Below, piece after piece: positions 8,324 to 16,500 of a stretch of 17,212 nucleotides of DNA; the stretch's first letter is position 1; the number at the start of each line of letters is the position of its first letter. The stretch is taken from positions 1 through 17,212 of the forward strand of contig CAMWQS010000015.1 in the NCBI GenBank assembly GCA_947176485.1, read 5' to 3'. A program made the position numbers and the translations under genes. The DNA comes from an uncultured Clostridia bacterium (lineage in GTDB: Bacteria > Bacillota > Clostridia > Christensenellales > Borkfalkiaceae). A model generated the notes under the pieces. That model searched no databases, was not told where the DNA came from, and worked only from the letters and a program-made list of their open reading frames with translations.

Positions 8324-10184
8324 AACAATAAACCCCCCAGTCTGCCAAAAGCAGTATTGATATTATTATAAAGAAAGCCAAAAGCTTATCGTAGAAGCCG
8401 TCGGAATACTCGTATCCCCTTTCGCCCGAAAGGTTAACGGTACCGCCGCCTTCGGAGCGGCTTTCGGATTCGGGCACGCAAGAATACGCGTAAAGAACGG
8501 TTTCCTCGCTGCTGCTTTCAAGTTTTACGGAAATCGTGTAAGTACCCGTTTCCGCAAGGCTAACCTCGCAGACGGAGTTGCCGACCGTATCCAAAGTGGT
8601 GCTCTTGCCCGAAGGGCTGGTAACCACTATATTCTGACAGCCGGGAACGACGTTTACGTTTAAAACCTCGCCGCAGTTGAACACGGTGCCGTCAATGACG
8701 GACGGGAACGAATAATTCATGAGATTTCTTACGAGAATTAAGAAGTCATCCAAAAGTCCCAAATTGGACTTGCCTATTTCAAACGCAAATACGACCTCTC
8801 TGTCGTTATTTTCGTTAAGACCCGCGGCAATAAGGGAATCACCGCCGTTCTTCAAAACCGGAACGAAGCCACGGGGCAAGCCGTAGCGTGCGTACTCCCT
8901 TACCGCAACCTCACGCTTGACGAGGTCTTGCGTAAGCTGTTTTTCCTGTAAGGAAGAACCAGTGGTGTATTGCGGGACGAAGTAGCTGTTGGGGCCCTCT
9001 TTATCCTTGGGCGTCTGCATATTTCTGTAGGTTACGCCCGAGCCTTTACCGCTGCCGTCAACGGCGTTTATGAGCCATATAGCCGCGTTCTTGGGAAGCT
9101 CTGCGGGGGCGTAGCCGTTAAAGACGTACAGCCCGTAACCAGTACGGGGCGCTTCCTCGTACCCCTTCGGGGTAACCGCGTCTACTTCGGCTTTGCCCGC
9201 CCTTGCAATAGAGTTGCGAAGGTAACCGCCGTCGTCGGTGTTTTCAATTAAAAGGACCTTCCTGTCCTGCGATTTTGCCTCGTCGTATAAAACGACTTCG
9301 TTGTCCTCGGTGAGGGCGTCGCCGTCCGATATGCGAAGCTTTAAGGAGTTAAACTGCAAATCTGCGGCCTGCACCTCGAAATCGGTAGGCTCACCCGCCT
9401 TAACGCTGACGGAAGTCGTGGCAACCTTCTCCTCTGCGCCGCCGTTCGTGATAAGCATATCCACGGTAAGCGTTGCGTCGTTTTTGTAGGAAACCACTTT
9501 GCCCGTGCCGCAAAGTCCGTTTTCGTTGTAGTTATAGCCGTACTCGTACAAGGCGTAGTTGTTTTCGCCGCCCGAAACGTCGATAAGCTCCATATTCGTG
9601 TCGTACGCCTTATCGGTTACAAGGTAGAATATTGCGGAGTTGTTTGCCTCGAAATAGGTCTGCGCGAAGTGAATTGCAGAGGCGCAGTCCGCCGCGCTCC
9701 AGCCCGCACTGAGCGATTTTACGCTTGATTTTGCTTGTTCTTTACTTGAAATACCCTCGAAAGACACGTTCAAAGAATCGTTCACGAAAATGAGCGTGTA
9801 AGTGCTTCCGCCGAGGGAATCGTCGATTACGGAATTGATTTCCTTTTGCGCCCTTTCGAAACGCGTGGTGTTACCGCTTTGCATATTCATACTTGCCGAG
9901 CCGTCGAGGATAAAGTATATATCGTTTGCGGAATTGGGCACGGTGAACACGGGGTGAGCAATCAAAAGCGAAGCGCAAAGCACGACGAGTATTTGTAATA
10001 TCAAAGACAGTATACCCGTAAGCTTAGATACGCGCTTTCTCCTATTTAGGAATTTTTCGCTCAGCTCCCAAAGGTAGGTTGAAGCCACCGTCTGTTCGGT
10101 GTACTTCGATTTGATTATATATATTAAAACGATGACGGGAATACCGAGCAAGCCCAGAAGCCCTAAGGGATAGTAAAAACTCAT
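8301..10184 (-). CDS. BatA-like membrane VWA protein (627 aa)
   Basis: The N-terminus matches the BatA domain: a hydrophobic segment (6-25, starting YPLGLLGLLGIPVIVLIYII), a basic stretch (about 48-54, NRRKRVS) and a second membrane segment (about 57-77). A VWA domain follows (about 87-200). MIDAS motif 1 is D94-G-S96-A-S98, but the usual threonine of motif 2 appears as A165 in SAADCASAI, and motif 3 reads TDK (D191 without the following Gly). The site is therefore probably degenerate. A glutamine-amidotransferase-like fold segment (about 308-375, KVLLIE, YVFNGYAPAELP) and beta domains follow, then one C-terminal membrane helix (about 600-616). Its start overlaps the DUF58 stop by 4 nt (ATGA) with a GGGGG-type site upstream. 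In characterised aerotolerance-type (Bat) operons such proteins work with MoxR and DUF58 proteins in the envelope; the exact role here is unknown. Confidence 0.85.
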   Translation of the reverse strand: MSFYYPLGLLGLLGIPVIVLIYIIKSKYTEQTVASTYLWELSEKFLNRRKRVSKLTGILSLILQILVVLCASLLIAHPVFTVPNSANDIYFILDGSASMNMQSGNTTRFERAQKEINSVIDDSLGGSTYTLIFVNDSLNVSFEGISSKEQAKSSVKSLSAGWSAADCASAIHFAQTYFEANNSAIFYLVTDKAYDTNMELIDVSGGENNYALYEYGYNYNENGLCGTGKVVSYKNDATLTVDMLITNGGAEEKVATTSVSVKAGEPTDFEVQAADLQFNSLKLRISDGDALTEDNEVVLYDEAKSQDRKVLLIENTDDGGYLRNSIARAGKAEVDAVTPKGYEEAPRTGYGLYVFNGYAPAELPKNAAIWLINAVDGSGKGSGVTYRNMQTPKDKEGPNSYFVPQYTTGSSLQEKQLTQDLVKREVAVREYARYGLPRGFVPVLKNGGDSLIAAGLNENNDREVVFAFEIGKSNLGLLDDFLILVRNLMNYSFPSVIDGTVFNCGEVLNVNVVPGCQNIVVTSPSGKSTTLDTVGNSVCEVSLAETGTYTISVKLESSSEETVLYAYSCVPESESRSEGGGTVNLSGERGYEYSDGFYDKLLAFFIIISILLLADWGVYCYEQYQLR

Positions 10185-11065
10185 TTCAGTACCCCCAGCG
10201 CCGTAAACTGCTCAAAGAAGATTTCGTCAATGGGCTTATCGTCCTTGACGAGAACGTACTCCGCACCGCGGGCGTTGCAATAGCTTTGCAGCCTGTCTTG
10301 CACGTACTGCACTGCCTTGTGATACGCCTTGATTACGTCTTTGTTTATATTTTTGCGGTAGCTTTTAGACGAATTTTCACTGTCGAAGAAAACGTTTTTG
10401 CCGCGCACCTTCGGGTTGAGCTCCTCAGAGGTGAGCACTTGCACACACATTAAATCACGCTTTTTATCGGCGAGGTAGTCGATTGCGTTTTCGTAGTCGC
10501 TGTCGGTTAAGAAATCGGAAATTATTACCGAAAGTCCGTCGCCGTAGCCTACCTGCGTTGGCAGAATGCCGTCGCTTATAAAGCAGTTGCCTTTGAACTC
10601 GATATCGTTCAGCTTGGTAATTTCGGCAAAGTATCTCTCCCTTCCCGACAGTGAAGAAATTATTTCGAAAACCTCACTTTCGCGGATAACGAAGATGGAT
10701 ACTCTGTCAAGCTCGGTTACGGAAAGATACGCGAGCGTTGCCGCAATGCGCAAAGCCATTTCCGCCTTTTTGCCGTCGCCGAACGCCATAGACTGGCTTG
10801 CGTCGATATAAATTTTGGTGTGAAGCTGCCTTTCGTCCAAATAAAGCTTAAGATAAAGCGTTTCAAAGCGTGCGTAAGCGTTCCAGTCGATTTTGGTGAT
10901 ATCGTCGCCCGGAACGTAATTTCTGTAATCAACGAATTCGCAGGACGAACCGTACGTTCTGCTTTTGTGATTACCGCCGAATAAACCGGCTATATTGTTT
11001 TTAAGGACGGTTTGCAACGTTTCTATACGCTGCAAAAACGCCTCGTCAATTGCAATATTTTTCAT
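10181..11065 (-). CDS. DUF58 family protein (MoxR partner)
   Basis: The diagnostic DUF58 motif is clear: DYRNYVPGDDITKIDWNAYAR at about 46-66, followed by a VWA-like core whose first strand reads IYIDASQSM (85-93). The second half is an alpha/beta continuation with FISDGILP and a VIISDFL strand. It has no membrane segment, so this is the short, cytoplasmic form (294 residues). DUF58 proteins are encoded next to MoxR ATPases across bacteria and are thought to be a direct partner or adaptor. The gene starts 29 nt after the MoxR stop. ATG 11065 lacks a well-placed ribosome binding site (an AAGGGCG lies 15 nt upstream), and an in-frame TAG sits three codons before it. A TTG at 11035 preceded by GAGG is a possible alternative start that would remove ten residues. 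The 3' end overlaps the BatA-like gene by 4 nt. Confidence 0.9.
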   Translation of the reverse strand: MKNIAIDEAFLQRIETLQTVLKNNIAGLFGGNHKSRTYGSSCEFVDYRNYVPGDDITKIDWNAYARFETLYLKLYLDERQLHTKIYIDASQSMAFGDGKKAEMALRIAATLAYLSVTELDRVSIFVIRESEVFEIISSLSGRERYFAEITKLNDIEFKGNCFISDGILPTQVGYGDGLSVIISDFLTDSDYENAIDYLADKKRDLMCVQVLTSEELNPKVRGKNVFFDSENSSKSYRKNINKDVIKAYHKAVQYVQDRLQSYCNARGAEYVLVKDDKPIDEIFFEQFTALGVLK

Positions 11066-11094
11066 CGTACGCTAATTTTGCGCCCTTGTCTTAA

Positions 11095-12279
11095 TTAATT
11101 ATTTACTATGCTGTCAACGTTAAGCTCAACAGACTGTGCTTCTTCGTCCGTTTTAGCCTTTTTGTCTTTCTTGTCTTTTTTGAATTTGAATTTCTTTTCT
11201 TTTTTATCTTCTGCCGCATCGGTATTTTCGGGTGCGGCGGGCGCATCTTCCGCAACGGGCGCAACGGGCTTATCGCCGTCAAGCTTGCCCGTGCCCTTAT
11301 CCTTGCTGTTTTCGATTAAAAGCTTGGTAATGACGTCGTCTACCGTAAGCTTTTCGTTGATAGCGGCGTAATTGATTTTCATTCTGTGGCGAAGTACGGG
11401 ATATGCAAGCGCCTCGATATCCTCGTAAGCGACGTTGTATCTTCCCTCGATAAGTGCGCGCACCTTTGCCGCGGTGATAAGCGCCTGACCAGCACGGGGC
11501 GAGCAACCGTATTTGATATACTTTTTAGCCGTGTCGCCGCTGTCGTCAAGCTCGGGGTGGGTGCGTGCAACGAGCCGCATTGCATAGTACAAAACGTCGG
11601 GAAGAACGGGTACCGATTTAGCCAATTCACGCATAGCGAGAATGGTTTCGCCGTCTACGACGGCGTTTGCCGTTTCTTCCATGGTAACTTGGGTCATATT
11701 TACTATGTCCGCAAGCTCCTTTACGGAAGGGAAGCCGACGAGAAGCTTGAACATAAACCTGTCCATTTGCGCCTCGGGCAAGGGGTAAGTACCGTCTTGC
11801 TCGATAGGGTTCTGCGTTGCAAGAACGAAGAACGGCTCGGCAATGGCGTAGGTCTTGTTTGCTACGGTTACCCTATGCTCCTGCATGACTTCGAGCATAG
11901 CCGACTGCGTTTTGGGGGTTGCACGGTTGATTTCGTCCGCAAGCACGAGGTTTGCGAATATGGGTCCCTTTTGGAACACGGTGTTCATTTTACCCGACGC
12001 ATCCTTCTCGATTACGTTGGTACCGGTTACGTCCGAAGGCATTAAGTCGGGCGTGAACTGAATACGGGAAAAAGGAAGCTTCAACGCCTTGCCGAGCGTT
12101 CTTACGAGCCTCGTTTTGCCGACGCCGGGGACGCCTTCCAAAAGGACGTTGCCGCCCGCTATAATGGCGATTATAACGTTGTTGACTATATCGTCCTGTC
12201 CTACTAAGTCCTTTCTGATTTCCTCTTTGATTTTGGAAACCGAACGGCTGAAATTTTCTACTTGCGCTTTATTATCCAT
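11095..12279 (-). CDS. MoxR-family AAA+ ATPase with lysine-rich C-terminal tail
   Basis: This is an ATP-driven chaperone-like ring ATPase, expected in the cytoplasm. Numbered from the chosen start: Walker A GVPGVGKT (49-56), Walker B LVLADEIN (111-118), sensor 1 ATQN (154-157), arginine finger in EAQMDRF (169-175, R174), and sensor 2 SPRAG (260-264) in the alpha lid. All motifs are intact. The core ends near residue 325. The last 70 residues are unusual: an Ala/Pro/Asp-rich stretch, then a highly Lys-rich segment (358-377), then an acidic end. I place the start at 12279, not at the in-frame ATG 12303. The former has AAGAGG 6 nt upstream and lies just after the upstream stop, whereas the latter lies inside the upstream gene with no such site. 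It is followed after 29 nt by the DUF58 gene. MoxR with DUF58 and VWA genes is a well-known conserved association. Confidence 0.93.
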   Translation of the reverse strand: MDNKAQVENFSRSVSKIKEEIRKDLVGQDDIVNNVIIAIIAGGNVLLEGVPGVGKTRLVRTLGKALKLPFSRIQFTPDLMPSDVTGTNVIEKDASGKMNTVFQKGPIFANLVLADEINRATPKTQSAMLEVMQEHRVTVANKTYAIAEPFFVLATQNPIEQDGTYPLPEAQMDRFMFKLLVGFPSVKELADIVNMTQVTMEETANAVVDGETILAMRELAKSVPVLPDVLYYAMRLVARTHPELDDSGDTAKKYIKYGCSPRAGQALITAAKVRALIEGRYNVAYEDIEALAYPVLRHRMKINYAAINEKLTVDDVITKLLIENSKDKGTGKLDGDKPVAPVAEDAPAAPENTDAAEDKKEKKFKFKKDKKDKKAKTDEEAQSVELNVDSIVNN

Positions 12280-12285
12280 ATTTAA

Positions 12286-12291
12286 CCTCTT
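12286..12291 (-). promoter_or_regulatory. Ribosome binding site fixing the MoxR start
   Basis: AAGAGG on the minus strand, 6 nt before ATG 12279. It partly overlaps the TAA stop of the upstream membrane-protein gene (12290-12292). It argues for the shorter MoxR protein over the in-frame ATG 24 nt further upstream. Confidence 0.8.
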
Positions 12292-13414
12292 ATTTGTCCT
12301 CATTTCCGCTTAAATCGCCGAAATACGTAACCATTATATATTCCCACTCTTGTTGAGAGATAGTTCCTTCTTTTAAAGCCTGTTGAACGCGCTGGTAATA
12401 CTCCGCACGCGATTCGCCGCATATAGTTTCGCCACTTTGATAGTTGCCGTCTTTATCCTTAGAGTTGGCTTTATCGGGGTCGAAGAACGGCATTTGATTC
12501 ACGTTAGTGGTGCCGGGTCCCACGCCGGGCTTGCCGGGCGTCTGGGTGCCGGGGTTTTCAGGGTCGGTACCGGGGTTTTCAGGGTCGTCCGGGTCGACGG
12601 GCTGATTAATTGAGAAAATTTCGCAAAGCTTTGCAATTACGTAAGCTTCTTCCTCTTTGTTCAACTCGTTCTGTTCGTCGGAAATTCCCTTATCCGCCGC
12701 GTCCTTGACGGTGTTTCTAATCTCGTTTATGGTGTTCTGCACGAACGCCGGAAGGGTGCTTTGCGATACGCCGTTCAATAAAACGGTTTTTAAACCCTCC
12801 AAATGGCTTATCATACCCGATTTTGTAAAGCTATCTGCCTTTTTGGACTCCTTGACGTGGTTTATAAGCTCGTCAAGTGCCGACCACTCCCAGTCCGTGA
12901 TGGGACGCGGGGGGTCAACGGGCGGTTGTTCTTCCTGTGCGGCGAGCACGGGGGGCACGGTCGTAGCAACTACGGGCACCACCACTATGCACGAAACGGA
13001 TATACAGCAGCACAAAACGGATAAAATAATATTCTTAAAAGCGAGCGATTTTAAGGGAATTACGCCCAAAACCGCGCTCGTGTCCGCTTTTTGCATATCG
13101 AACATTGCGCCGCTTTGACCGCCGTAGGTTAACGCGGTTTGCACGCGCTCGTTCAAGTTGAGCTCGCTGTCAAGCCGCTTGGCGATTTTTTTGTCGTCGG
13201 TGCGAAGGAACAGGAAAGCTATTCCCCCACCGACGGCAGCGCCGCCGAGGAATATCAAAATATAGAGCAGCCACAAAAGGTCAATTCCGTAAAGTCTGCA
13301 CGGCAAAAGGACGGCAAGCACCGTCAAAAAGCCGACTGCTACTCCCGCGGAAATGCACTTTATCAGTATGTGTAGCCATACTCTTTTTTTGAATTTTAAG
13401 AAATTTTCGTCCAT
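12290..13414 (-). CDS. DUF4175-like membrane protein with Pro-rich linker (374 aa)
   Basis: Transmembrane segments at about 15-38, 45-70 and 127-152 surround a conserved cytoplasmic stretch, KRLDSELNLNERVQTALTY (79-97). That stretch resembles the 'RLD..LGL.DRV.TAL' signature of DUF4175-type proteins found beside MoxR operons. After the third membrane segment, the rest (about 155-374) would be extracytoplasmic. It has a Pro-rich start, a helical region (about 174-265), a Pro/Asp/Gly linker with a duplicated DPENPGT unit (about 271-302), and a charged C-terminal helical tail (about 335-365, ESRAEYYQRVQQALKEG). It is the first gene of the operon as I draw it, and ends 10 nt before the MoxR start. 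The ribosome binding site is weak. The family assignment rests on the short motif and context, so it is moderate; that it is an integral membrane member of the MoxR system is likely. Confidence 0.72.
   Translation of the reverse strand: MDENFLKFKKRVWLHILIKCISAGVAVGFLTVLAVLLPCRLYGIDLLWLLYILIFLGGAAVGGGIAFLFLRTDDKKIAKRLDSELNLNERVQTALTYGGQSGAMFDMQKADTSAVLGVIPLKSLAFKNIILSVLCCCISVSCIVVVPVVATTVPPVLAAQEEQPPVDPPRPITDWEWSALDELINHVKESKKADSFTKSGMISHLEGLKTVLLNGVSQSTLPAFVQNTINEIRNTVKDAADKGISDEQNELNKEEEAYVIAKLCEIFSINQPVDPDDPENPGTDPENPGTQTPGKPGVGPGTTNVNQMPFFDPDKANSKDKDGNYQSGETICGESRAEYYQRVQQALKEGTISQQEWEYIMVTYFGDLSGNEDK
12545..12586 (-). repeat. Two tandem 21-bp units in the linker of the DUF4175-like gene
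   Basis: Units at 12545-12565 and 12566-12586 differ at a single base (GGTGCC versus GGTACC at the start on the plus strand). Each encodes the same seven residues, DPENPGT, on the minus strand. It looks like a recent in-frame duplication in a flexible Pro/Asp linker. Confidence 0.9.
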
Positions 13415-13452
13415 TAGATACTTTATTATTAATTGTTTTTAAAAACTGCTAT

Positions 13453-13480
13453 GGCTATTCCGAAATTTTTCGGAATAGCC
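13453..13480 (-). terminator. Hairpin between the 1218-aa lipoprotein gene and the MoxR operon
   Basis: A perfect 13-bp stem (13453-13465 with 13468-13480) and a 2-nt minimal loop; in practice a 10-bp GC-containing stem capped by an A/T-rich loop. It sits 37 nt beyond the stop of the large lipoprotein gene, so a terminator is the simplest reading. The T-run on the minus strand starts only 7 nt after the stem (T5 then A5, within a palindrome at 13435-13446), so termination may be partial and the hairpin could act as an attenuator or processing site. Confidence 0.6.
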
Positions 13481-13486
13481 TGCAAT

Positions 13487-13514
13487 TTTGTATTAGATTT
13501 TTTGCGGTTGTGAA
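13487..13514 (-). promoter_or_regulatory. Weak promoter candidate for the MoxR operon
   Basis: On the minus strand, TTCACA (13514-13509, 5 of 6 to the -35 consensus) is followed after 16 nt by TACAAA (13492-13487, 4 of 6 to the -10 consensus). Initiation would be predicted near 13480, exactly at the base of the hairpin 13453-13480. The region is AT-rich, so chance matches are likely; I offer it only because the operon needs a promoter in the 103-nt gap unless it is read through from the upstream gene. Confidence 0.25.
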
Positions 13515-13517
13515 CGG

Positions 13518-16500
13518 TTACGCCTTTTTGTTAAGGGTACCGCTGCCGTAGGACGCTTCGGTGAAATTCAACGAACCGTCTGCGTTAACCGTAAACGTGA
13601 AGGACGATGCCAACCAACCCGAACCGTAATTTGCCGTATAGGAATCACCGTTTTTGGTTAAGGTAAGGTTGTTTTGAACATCCCTTTCACCGTTGCCGTC
13701 TACGAATACGACGGATGCTTCGGTGAATTCGTCGTTCAACGTGAGGGTAACGTTGTACCAACCGTCGTTTATGGTACCGGTGTATACAATGCCTTCCTCT
13801 ACTACGGGAGGTGCCGGAGGTGCTTCTTTAACCAACGTATTATTTCCAAATCCGTTGGAATCGTTTACGGTAACGCTTCCGTCAGCGTTAAACGTAAGAC
13901 CGCAAGTACGCTCACTACCATTGCTGTTATATTTGAATGAATACGTGCCGTCTTCAGCTTTCGTTGCGGTGATAGGGAAGTTATTACTTATGAACGAATA
14001 CGTACCGGAACCGTCTGCATTTAAAACTAACGTTATAGGCAATCCGCCGGAAGTCTTATACGTGCCGACTTGGTCGTCAGTAAATACTGCCTTAGGCTTG
14101 TTAGAGGTTAACTCCGTACCGTTAATAGAAACGACTTCGTCTACAACCGTCAGGGTTATGGTAGAATTATCATCCGCAGTTAAGGTATAGGTATTACCGG
14201 ACAATGCCGAAACGCGATACGTTTTATCGCCAATCGATACGGTTGCCGCGCCGATTAATACGTTATCTTCGCTATACTTCCAGTTGCCGTATGCAGCCGT
14301 AGGCAATGCAGCTACTATTTCTACGCTGTCGGTTACATAATCGGTGTAAACCCTGAGGATATCACCGGCTTGAACCGTAATAGCAGATACGCTGCTTACT
14401 TCGTTGCCGTTCAAGTACGCGCTGGTCCACCTCTCGCCGCAAGTTACGACGTAGTTGCCCGCCTGCGTAAACTTGAAGTAAGTTTCACCCTCGGAAACGG
14501 TGCCCGTGTACTTGCCGCTTGTTATATCGATTTCGTAAGGACAAGCCTCGCTACCTTGGTCAAGATATACCGTGAAGGTTACGCCCGCGCTTACTTCTAC
14601 GTAAAGGTTGGTACCTGCATTTACGGTTGCGGTATAAGTACCGTTATCCTCGGTAACTTCAACGCTAACGCCGTTGCACTTTGCAGTGAATGCCGAGCTT
14701 GAAGTAAGAACGACGTCTTTACCTAACGAATCTGCAATTTTATAGGTGCCGCTTCCGCTTACCGTTACGCTTGCGGGAACTTTACCGTCTACGGGAGCAC
14801 CTGCAACGAAATCGTCAAGGTCTGTTGCGCCAACGGTATAATCCGTTGTTACGGCTACTAATACGCCGTTGAAACCTGTTCCGCCGTCAATAACTATCAT
14901 TACGGGGTCGGTACTTGATACGGTAAGAGCGTAATTGGGATTATTCGCGTCAATTATGGGGTTGCCATCGCCGTCCTTTACCCAACCGTAGTCAGCACTC
15001 ATCCAATCGTCGTTCCAGCCGACTTGAATTCCGCCAACGGTATAAAGAAGCCTGTAAGTTCCGCCGAAATCCGAACTGTAAACCCTTACTAAATAATTTC
15101 CGGATTCGGAAGGAGTAAACTTAACGTAGAGCTTGGTGCCGGAGCTTAATACGTCAACCGTAACGGAGCCTGCGCCGTTAATTTCATGAGGGTTGCTTTC
15201 GTCAAGTCCCTTAGGAGCTTCGCCCAAGCTTACTGTAAACGAAGCGCTTTCAGGCAAGGTTTCGGCGATGCATTGTACGCAAACTACCGAACCTTCCGCA
15301 AGATAAACGGTTTCTTCACCGGTTATCAGTTTGCCGTTATAAGTTGCCGTAGGATATTGTTTATTAAGTCCGGTATAAACGGCTATGTTCTCATCGGTAA
15401 CGTTAAAGTTATAGAAGCCAGCCGTTTTAACTTCAAAGTGATAGTAACTGATTACGCCTTCGTAACCGTAGTTCTTTTTGAAGTCAGCAAGAGGCATAGT
15501 TACGGTTGAATTTGCCGTAGTGGGTAAATCCTTATAATCGATAAAGTACTTTTTAAGCGTATCCAAAAGGTTTGCGCCCGCCCCGTCGTAAAGTTTTATA
15601 ACCGAAGAGTTGCCCTCTCCTTCAAACACAAGCTTATACGAAGCATCGTCAATCGTGATGGTGTAAGTATCCGTATCCTTATCGTAGTCAGTTACGGTGA
15701 ACGGAGTACGTCCTTCGCCCCAGAACTGGGAACCGTAATCAGACCAAACGCGGTAAGTATCGCCGTAATAGTCGTCGTTGCTTGCCAAAGGAATTGCGTT
15801 GGGCATAACGTCGCCCGTCCTTTCGTATACGTAAACGTGGCTGAAATCTTTGTTAAAGACGTTTATGCTTACTGCTACGCCGTCAACGAAGTTCGGGAAA
15901 ATCATATACTGACCGTAAGTAAGTATACCGTATTGCCCGTCATAGTTAGCGTATTCCTGTACCTGGTCATAGCCGTTCTGAACGTATTTGCCGGTACCGT
16001 CGGAGTTTATCGTTATTTCGGAAATGCTGTCAGCCTTGCTATCGCCTACGGGAGTATAAACGCCCGCGAATTTGCTTGTAATAAGCTCTTCCTCAAGTTC
16101 GGGGAAGTAAAGGCAGATTTCGGTAAAGGTGCTTCCGCCCGTAGCAGTTGTACGGAAAGTACCGTCTGCCAAACTTTCCAACTTGAAATGCGTAATATAT
16201 TCATCACCCCAACCAAAATCCTGCTCGAAAGTGATGGCGTTGACTGAACCGCCAACATAGCTGAAAGAATACGGTGTACCCATAAGGTTAATGGTTTTTT
16301 CGGCTCTGTTAAGCACGAAATGGGCACTGCCGCCGCTAGTATAAACGCCATCAAGCCAAGCGTTCGCCGGAAGCGGCTCGTCAACTACCTTATTTACGAG
16401 AACGTTGACTGTCGCATCTGCCGCAAGGGTTTCGGAGCAAGACAGTTTAATGGTTATGCTGTCGCCCGCACTAAGGTCGAAATACTTGGTTGACGCGGTT

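Larger units (their letters stand above)
1796..13414 (-). other. Seven-gene MoxR/VWA/lipoprotein operon
   Basis: Transcription order: DUF4175-like, MoxR, DUF58, BatA-like VWA, double VWA, 492-aa lipoprotein, 777-aa lipoprotein. Junctions: +10 nt, +29 nt, 4-nt overlap, 23-nt overlap, 4-nt overlap, +21 to 25 nt. No internal terminator is visible at any junction, and the palindromic terminator at 1757-1786 closes the unit. The core order is a known MoxR association; the two lipoproteins at the end are the unusual part. Confidence 0.85.

Noticed and set aside
11386..12045. Long open frame on the plus strand inside the MoxR gene (219 codons), and similar antisense frames such as 5181-5762.
   Set aside because: They lie fully antisense to genes with intact conserved motifs, have no ribosome binding sites, and their translations look like low-complexity shadows with no recognisable domain.
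12280..12303. Upstream in-frame ATG at 12303 as the MoxR start (402 aa).
   Set aside because: It overlaps the preceding gene and has no ribosome binding site, whereas ATG 12279 has AAGAGG 6 nt upstream; the extra eight residues are not needed for the AAA+ core.
13518..13600. Sortase (LPXTG) anchoring of the large surface protein.
   Set aside because: The C-terminus ends in NKKA with no LPXTG-like motif, hydrophobic segment or sorting tail; a lipobox at C27 explains anchoring.
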